The position numbers were made by a program, and so were the translations under genes. From contig VBNZ01000019.1 of assembly GCA_005877675.1 (NCBI GenBank), positions 1 to 10,839 of the forward strand: DNA of 10,839 nt, given 5' to 3'. Below are positions 7,534 to 10,839 of this stretch, one piece after another. This DNA is from Gammaproteobacteria bacterium (GTDB lineage Bacteria; Pseudomonadota; Gammaproteobacteria; Xanthomonadales; Rhodanobacteraceae). The notes below the pieces were generated by a model, which was given only the letters and a program-made list of their open reading frames with translations, had not been told where the DNA came from and searched no databases. Every line of letters begins with the position of its first letter. The stretch's first letter is position 1.

Positions 7534-7961
7534 CGCCGCTTGGAAAATCCGATTGGCAGCACCTGATCCCGCATCATGGCTCGATGAGCCTGCTCGACAC
7601 GGTGATCGCGTGGGACGATGCGCATATCCATCTCAGCGCGCTGTCGCATGGCGATCAAAACAATCCGCTGCGCAGCGACGGCCAGCTGCGTGCCGTGCAT
7701 CTATGCGAATACGGCGCGCAGGCGATGGCGGTGCACGGTGGCTTGCTGGCGCAGCGCGACGGCATGAGCGCTGCACCGGGCATGCTGGTGTCGCTGCGCG
7801 CGGTCGAGCTGCGGGTCGCGCGTATCGATGATTTGCCCGGCGCGCTCGACGTGTTTGCCGAAAAGCTGCTCGATGGTGGCGGCAGTTGGCAGTATGCATT
7901 CCGCGTCGAGCACCGCGGGCGCGTGCTCGCGCACGGCCGCGCCGCGGTGATGACGCGCTGA
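7530..7961 (+). CDS. ApeP-like (COG4706) 3-hydroxyacyl-ACP dehydratase
   Basis: A 143-residue hotdog protein of the predicted 3-hydroxyacyl-ACP dehydratase family seen in aryl-polyene clusters (ApeP). Diagnostic stretches are LIPHHGSMSLLD (residues 12-23) and NPLRSDGQLRAVHLCEYGAQ (45-64), with Glu60 placed like the catalytic Glu in the FabZ EAxAQ helix. The usual FabZ His is not at the 14-residue spacing (Pro46 is there), so His15/His16 or His40 may do its job. It probably works with the ApeI-like enzyme on different chain lengths. The ATG at 7530 lies in an ATGA overlap with the exporter gene and has GAGGA (7515-7519) 10 nt upstream; an in-frame start at 7494 is less likely. It is the last gene of the rightward run, 13 nt from the stop of the convergent membrane-protein gene. 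Confidence 0.85.
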   Translation: MTPLGKSDWQHLIPHHGSMSLLDTVIAWDDAHIHLSALSHGDQNNPLRSDGQLRAVHLCEYGAQAMAVHGGLLAQRDGMSAAPGMLVSLRAVELRVARIDDLPGALDVFAEKLLDGGGSWQYAFRVEHRGRVLAHGRAAVMTR

Positions 7962-7974
7962 GTATCGAGCGCCG

Positions 7975-8373
7975 TCAGGCGCGTCCGGAACCCGCCATGC
8001 GTGCGGCAAGGAATTCACCCAGATAGTGCTTGAGCAGTACCGCCGCGCCGATCGCGAACGGAATCAGCGCGAAATGGCGGCCGCTGATGCCGTGCCAGAG
8101 GATTTTTTCGTCGAAGTCGAAGAACTCCGCCGTCATCCACCACGCATTCGCGGTGATCCAGAACACCACCGCGAGATTGTGCGCAAGGTCGGTCGCAAAC
8201 GCGCGACCGCGCCAGGTGATCCAGATCGCCGCGCCCAGCGTCGGCACGATCATGATCATGCCGAACGTGCGCCACATCAGGCACCAGCTGATGTCCTTCA
8301 TCAGCCAGAACACGATGTGCAGGTTCTCTTTGCGACGTTGCGCGAGAGGGATGGTGTAAAGCGGTTCGTTCAT
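7975..8373 (-). CDS. Small four-helix membrane protein of unknown function
   Basis: I do not recognise a characterised family. The 132-residue protein MNEPLYTIPLAQRR... has membrane segments near residues 19-34, 37-54, 63-82 and 99-118. It is unusually rich in Trp, His and buried charge: H19, W23, K26, D27, W30, W34 in the first segment; H65, N66, W72, N76, W78, W79, E83 in the third; then FDFDE at 85-89 and H94, H100. A pattern of buried His/Trp/acid residues could suit metal, heme or quinone binding, but that is speculation. The start at 8373 is supported by an ATGA overlap with the preceding gene's stop, which indicates coupled expression. The frame continues upstream to 8727, but that extension is an Arg-rich shadow of the neighbour. 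Its stop lies 13 nt from the ApeP-like gene's stop. Confidence 0.75.
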   Translation of the reverse strand: MNEPLYTIPLAQRRKENLHIVFWLMKDISWCLMWRTFGMIMIVPTLGAAIWITWRGRAFATDLAHNLAVVFWITANAWWMTAEFFDFDEKILWHGISGRHFALIPFAIGAAVLLKHYLGEFLAARMAGSGRA

Positions 8374-8639
8374 GATGCGTGCTTGTGACGGTCGGGCAGA
8401 AAGAACAACACGAGCAGGCCGAGCAGACTCAGCAGGCCGAGTGCGCCAAACCAGGGCGAGTGCCCCTTGCCGCGCGCGTACTGGGCACAGCCCCAGATGA
8501 ACAGCGAGAATCCGGCAAGCGCGATCGCGACGCCGAGATAAAACATGTCGCCTTGTTCGGCGAGCGCGCGGCCGATCAGTTGCGTGATCACGCCGAAGCC
8601 GACGCCGATATTGGTCTTGCGTGCATATTCCTTGAGCAT
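8370..8639 (-). CDS. Small three-helix membrane protein of unknown function
   Basis: This 89-residue protein (MLKEYARKTNIGVG...) has probable membrane helices near residues 10-28, 33-53 and 62-81. A short basic loop (ARGKGHSPW, about 55-63) precedes the last helix, which ends in LVLFFLPDRHK and a basic tail. The loop-helix-LPD-basic ending is common in small bacterial membrane proteins with no assigned role, and I can name no function. The ATG at 8639 is backed by AGAAGGA (read on the minus strand, plus-strand positions 8649-8655). Its TGA overlaps the next gene's ATG (ATGA), and it starts 24 nt after the osmC-like stop. The three minus-strand genes therefore look like one transcript. Confidence 0.75.
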   Translation of the reverse strand: MLKEYARKTNIGVGFGVITQLIGRALAEQGDMFYLGVAIALAGFSLFIWGCAQYARGKGHSPWFGALGLLSLLGLLVLFFLPDRHKHAS

Positions 8640-8663
8640 GGTTGAAAATCCTTCTAATGATGT

Positions 8664-9137
8664 CTAGCCATCTACGTACACCGGCTCGCACACCACCTCG
8701 GACTTGACCGAATTGGCGATGTAGCACAGTTCATGCGCTTCATGGTGCAAGGCGTCGAGGTCGGCACGCGTCGGCAGGTGTTCGCCGGAGAAATGCACTT
8801 CTGGCTTGAGTACTACGCGCGCCATTGCGACCTTGCCTTCGGCATTCTTGTGCATCGAACCGATCGCGTGATCGACGTAGCTGTCGACACGGAATTTCTT
8901 GCGTGCGGCCAGCGCCAGAAACCACAACATATGGCAGCTCGACAGCGCGGCGACGAGTAGTTCCTCCGGATCGACCGCGGCCGGATCGGACATCGGTGCG
9001 GGCACCGCATGCGGCGAGGAAGAGCCCGGTATTTCAAGACCGCCATCGAAACGCAGCGTGTGACGGCGGCTGTAGCGATTGTCGACGAAGGCCGCGTCGC
9101 CGCGCTGCCAAAGGGTTTCAGCGGTGTATTCGGACAT
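8664..9137 (-). CDS. OsmC/Ohr-family protein (peroxide-reactive thiol protein)
   Basis: A 157-residue protein of the OsmC superfamily. The paired cysteines of the family are present: Cys68 in LLVAALSSCHMLWFLALAA, and Cys138 in HELCYIANSVKSEV at the C-terminus. The region around residues 51-60 (DPAAVDPEELL) is the usual lead-in to the first cysteine. Members reduce organic hydroperoxides or act on other electrophiles in the cytosol; this sequence is closer to the YhfA/general OsmC type than to classical Ohr, so the substrate is open. The start at 9137 has AAGGAG on the minus strand (plus-strand 9144-9149), about 6 nt away. The stop is TAG (8664-8666). It heads the minus-strand operon with two unknown membrane proteins and is divergent from the FabG-like gene across only 41 bp, so the two promoters must overlap. 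Confidence 0.87.
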   Translation of the reverse strand: MSEYTAETLWQRGDAAFVDNRYSRRHTLRFDGGLEIPGSSSPHAVPAPMSDPAAVDPEELLVAALSSCHMLWFLALAARKKFRVDSYVDHAIGSMHKNAEGKVAMARVVLKPEVHFSGEHLPTRADLDALHHEAHELCYIANSVKSEVVCEPVYVDG

Positions 9138-9143
9138 GGCGCG

Positions 9144-9149
9144 CTCCTT
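9144..9149 (-). promoter_or_regulatory. Ribosome binding site of the osmC-like gene
   Basis: On the minus strand this reads AAGGAG with 6 nt before the ATG at 9137. It lies in the 41-bp divergent gap, which must also hold the start region of the FabG-like gene on the other strand. Confidence 0.65.
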
Positions 9150-9178
9150 GATCCTGCAGGCGTGTGCAAGAATGCCGC

Positions 9179-9922
9179 ATGGACGAAAAAACAGCTACCG
9201 CGCCGCGCCGCGCACTCGTCACGGGCGCCTCGGGCGACATCGGTTCGGCGATCTGCCGAGCGCTTGCCGCGCAAGGACATCTCGTCTACGCGCACGCGCA
9301 TGCGAATGCGTCGCGCGCGCAGGCGCTGGTCGACGAGATCGTCGCGGCCGGTGGACAGGCGCAGGTCGTCACGTTCGATCTGACGGATGGCACCGCGTCG
9401 CGCGCGGCGATCGAATCGCTGCTCGACGCCGGGCCGATCACCCTGCTCGTGCACAACGCCGGCATCCACGACGATGCGCCGCTCGCAGGCATGAGCGACA
9501 CGCAGTGGCATCGTGTGATCGACGTTTCGCTGCATGGTTTCTTCCATGCGACACAGCCCTTGCTGCTGCCGATGGCGCGCGCGAAGTTCGGGCGCATCGT
9601 CGCGTTGTCGTCGGTCGCGGCCGTGCTCGGCAATCGCGGCCAGGTCAATTACGCCGCGGCCAAGGCGGCGTTGCACGGCGCGGCCAAGTCGCTCGCGCGC
9701 GAAATGGCCTCGCGCGGCATAACCGTCAATGTGATTGCGCCGGGGGTGATCGCCGGGCGCATGGCCGATGCGGCGTTCGACAAGGCGCAGATCAAGCAAA
9801 TGGTGCCGGCCGCGCGCGCGGGCACGCCCGAGGAAGTTGCCGCGCTGATCGCGTTCCTGTGCTCGGATGTGGCGGGCTATATCAATGGGCAGGTGATCGG
9901 CGTCAATGGTGCGATGTGCTGA
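9179..9922 (+). CDS. FabG/ApeQ-like 3-oxoacyl-ACP reductase (short-chain dehydrogenase/reductase)
   Basis: A 247-residue classical SDR enzyme. The nucleotide-binding motif is TGASGDIG (residues 15-22), HNAG sits at 92-95, and the active site shows Ser145, Tyr158 and Lys162 (YAAAK). The closing GQVIGVNGAMC is typical of FabG-type reductases. It should reduce 3-oxoacyl-ACP to 3-hydroxyacyl-ACP with NAD(P)H, the step before the dehydratases, and resembles the ketoreductase of aryl-polyene clusters (ApeQ) more than housekeeping FabG. Two departures are visible: the tetrad Asn of FabG (Asn110) is Ser117 here, and the Arg of the usual TGASRGIG is replaced. The ATG at 9179 is chosen over an in-frame GTG at 9164 because it fits family length; the ribosome binding site is weak (AAGAA). 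It is separated from the polyene run by three minus-strand genes. Confidence 0.85.
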   Translation: MDEKTATAPRRALVTGASGDIGSAICRALAAQGHLVYAHAHANASRAQALVDEIVAAGGQAQVVTFDLTDGTASRAAIESLLDAGPITLLVHNAGIHDDAPLAGMSDTQWHRVIDVSLHGFFHATQPLLLPMARAKFGRIVALSSVAAVLGNRGQVNYAAAKAALHGAAKSLAREMASRGITVNVIAPGVIAGRMADAAFDKAQIKQMVPAARAGTPEEVAALIAFLCSDVAGYINGQVIGVNGAMC

Positions 9923-9929
9923 GCGCGCC

Positions 9930-9958
9930 TTTCGCCCCAACCCCGGCGCCGGTATAAT
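9930..9958 (+). promoter_or_regulatory. Promoter of the cytochrome c5 gene
   Basis: TATAAT (9953-9958) is a perfect -10 box in GC-rich surroundings, immediately after the FabG-like gene. Seventeen bases upstream is TTTCGC (9930-9935), a weak -35. Transcription would start near 9965, about 33 nt before the GTG start codon, so the cytochrome gene is probably transcribed on its own. Confidence 0.6.
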
Positions 9959-9997
9959 TCGCGACCTTTAAGCCAAGCCATTCAGGGCGAAAAACCC

Positions 9998-10528
9998 GTG
10001 ACCAACCCCATTACCCCGACCGACCGCACGTTCCTCCGCCACTTTTCCATGGTGATCGGCTTCCTCGTCGTGGTCATGTTCGCGCTGATCGGCTTCGCGC
10101 TGTACCTGTACGACAAGCATCCGCCGCCGAGCAATCCGTCGCATGCCGACGAAGTCGCCGCGCGCGTCGCGCCAATCGGCGGGGTGTATTCGGGTGATAC
10201 CGGCCGCGCGGCGCTCGAGGAAGCCAAGGCGGCCGCGGCCAAAGCCGCAGCCGCGCAGGTCGCCTACGGCGGCACGCTCGACGGCAAAACCATCTTCGGC
10301 AACCTGTGCCAGACCTGCCACACCAATGCCGCGACCGGCGCACCGGTCATCACCGACAAGGCGGCGTGGGCGCCGCGCGTGGCGCAGGGCGTCGATACCC
10401 TGGTCAAGCATGCGGTGGATGGCTTTACCGGCACGAAAGGCATGATGCCGGCGAAGGGTGGTAATCCTTCGCTGACCAATGAGCAAGTGAAAGCAACCGT
10501 TGAGTGGATGCTGACGCAGGTCAAATAA
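9998..10528 (+). CDS. Membrane-anchored cytochrome c5-type monoheme protein
   Basis: A 176-residue c-type cytochrome. The N-terminus (residues 1-17) is cytoplasmic, a single helix lies at about 18-38, then an Ala/Lys/Glu-rich linker (about 60-88), and a heme domain to the end. Heme attachment is CQTCH at 104-108; the axial Met is in GMMPAKGG, most likely Met150. It should carry electrons in the periplasm between the quinol-oxidising complexes and a terminal oxidase or other acceptor, as the c5 class does. The start is a GTG (9998) with AGGG at 9984-9987; later in-frame ATGs would cut the anchor. The Cys pair often seen after the Met loop of soluble c5 proteins is absent (AKGGNPSLTNEQ). A TATAAT promoter lies 40 nt upstream and a pair of hairpins follows the TAA by 2 nt. 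Confidence 0.9.
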   Translation: MTNPITPTDRTFLRHFSMVIGFLVVVMFALIGFALYLYDKHPPPSNPSHADEVAARVAPIGGVYSGDTGRAALEEAKAAAAKAAAAQVAYGGTLDGKTIFGNLCQTCHTNAATGAPVITDKAAWAPRVAQGVDTLVKHAVDGFTGTKGMMPAKGGNPSLTNEQVKATVEWMLTQVK

Positions 10529-10530
10529 AG

Positions 10531-10562
10531 GTTATTGCTGACAGCTTCGCTGCAGCAATAAC
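10531..10562. repeat. Hairpin 1: 14-bp stem with one bulged A, after the cytochrome gene
   Basis: The outer arms GTTATTGCTG (10531-10540) and CAGCAATAAC (10553-10562) are perfectly complementary over 10 bp. Inside them CAGC (10542-10545) pairs with GCTG (10549-10552) around a TTC loop. The only unpaired base is A10541. It starts 2 nt after the cytochrome stop codon. There is no T-run on either side, so it is not a standard intrinsic terminator, but such a stem could protect the mRNA end or end transcription with help. Confidence 0.7.
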
Positions 10563-10563
10563 T

Positions 10564-10606
10564 GCCGCCGTTGAAGTTGACCGCTGCGCGGCAACTTAAC
10601 GCCGGC
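10564..10606. repeat. Hairpin 2: same architecture as hairpin 1, immediately adjacent
   Basis: AAGTTG (10574-10579) pairs with CAACTT (10592-10597), CCGC (10581-10584) pairs with GCGG (10588-10591) around a TGC loop, and A10580 is bulged at the same place as in hairpin 1. Outer bases GTT/AAC (10570-10572 and 10598-10600) pair with G10573 bulged. A further GCCG.C/G.CGGC stem runs out to 10564-10606 with one mismatch. It lies between two convergent genes. It resembles a REP/palindromic-unit doublet, but no family assignment can be made from one copy. Confidence 0.65.
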
Positions 10607-10658
10607 GCGGATAGACGGACGCTTGAGTGTTGGGTGCCGCGTTCATTGCAAGAACTCC

Positions 10659-10839
10659 TCAATCCCAGCGTGTGGCGTTCTTGGGAAATCCAGGGCGCTG
10701 AACTCGTACAACGCAGAATCTCTGCCCCGTCGGGGCCTGCATCACCACCCAGCGTTCCAGACGATCGACAGCATGCGCGCCCAGAGCTTCTAGACGTGCT
10801 ACCTCAGCGGGAATGTCATCTGTTTCAATGTCAATGTGA
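10659..10839 (-). CDS. Glyoxalase/VOC-family protein, C-terminal end (5' partial)
   Basis: Read on the minus strand from the window edge to a TGA at 10659-10661, the frame encodes 59 residues beginning HIDIETDDIPAEVARLEALG and continuing WVVMQAPTGQRFCVV, ending FPKNATRWD. This is the usual C-terminal half of a vicinal-oxygen-chelate (glyoxalase-like, Glyoxalase_6 type) domain: a His in the HIDI strand, the helix with E/L repeats, and the M.APTG.RFC strand. The start lies beyond the right end of the window, so substrate and length cannot be judged. It is convergent with the cytochrome gene across a 130-bp gap (10529-10658) that holds the two hairpins. Confidence 0.8.
   Translation of the reverse strand, partial: HIDIETDDIPAEVARLEALGAHAVDRLERWVVMQAPTGQRFCVVRVQRPGFPKNATRWD

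Noticed and set aside
7975..8727. A 250-residue version of the four-helix membrane protein
   Set aside because: The extra N-terminus overlaps the 89-aa membrane protein gene and is Arg-rich; the ATGA junction at 8370-8373 gives a better start.
8813..9940. A 375-codon minus-strand open frame spanning the FabG-like gene and part of osmC
   Set aside because: Low-complexity Arg-rich product; both real genes there have clear family motifs in other frames.
10531..10606. Classical rho-independent terminator after the cytochrome gene
   Set aside because: The stems are strong, but no T-tract follows on either strand, so they are listed as repeat hairpins instead.
1..10839. CRISPR arrays, tRNA/rRNA genes, insertion sequences, phage or toxin-antitoxin genes
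   Set aside because: No spaced direct repeats, cloverleaf-like sequence, transposase or integrase motifs were seen; the window is densely packed with ordinary chromosomal-looking genes.

Overview
The window is GC-rich DNA from a gammaproteobacterium, most likely the Xanthomonadales/Lysobacterales (Xanthomonas, Dyella, Rhodanobacter and relatives). The assignment rests on a chorismatase of the XanB2 type beside aryl-polyene (xanthomonadin-like) pigment genes, and on overall protein character; the genus cannot be fixed from sequence alone.

Layout. (1) 2-1129 (+): C-terminal part of a polytopic membrane protein, possibly a GT-C type glycosyltransferase, probably cut by the window edge. (2) 1117-2145 (-): XanB2-like chorismatase, convergent with and overlapping gene 1 by 13 nt. 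(3) 2248-7961 (+): a compact run of seven genes: acyl carrier protein, ApeG-like membrane protein, ApeI-like hotdog dehydratase, LpxL/HtrB-like acyltransferase, LolA-like periplasmic carrier, MMPL/RND-like exporter, and ApeP-like hotdog dehydratase. From the first dehydratase onward the genes overlap or nearly abut (ATGA, 68-nt overlap, 8-nt gap, ATGA). (4) 9137-7975 (-): OsmC-family protein followed by two small membrane proteins of unknown function, a probable three-gene operon. (5) 9179-9922 (+): a FabG/ApeQ-like short-chain reductase, divergent from osmC. (6) 9998-10528 (+): membrane-anchored cytochrome c5-type protein with a TATAAT promoter box. (7) 10531-10606: two adjacent hairpins of the same design. 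(8) 10659-10839 (-): C-terminal end of a glyoxalase/VOC protein with its 5' end outside the window.

How the genes may work together. The chorismatase would convert chorismate into 3-hydroxybenzoate (and possibly 4-hydroxybenzoate), the aryl starter. The ACP carries starter and growing chain, the two dehydratases and the detached ketoreductase form the double bonds, and the acyltransferase, LolA-like protein and exporter attach the polyene to a lipid and move it to the outer membrane. The ketosynthases, the aryl:ACP ligase and the thioesterase expected in such a pathway are not in this window and must lie outside it. The most novel-looking parts are the two-gene unknown membrane module behind osmC, the altered charged residues in the exporter's two membrane halves, and the twin bulged hairpins.
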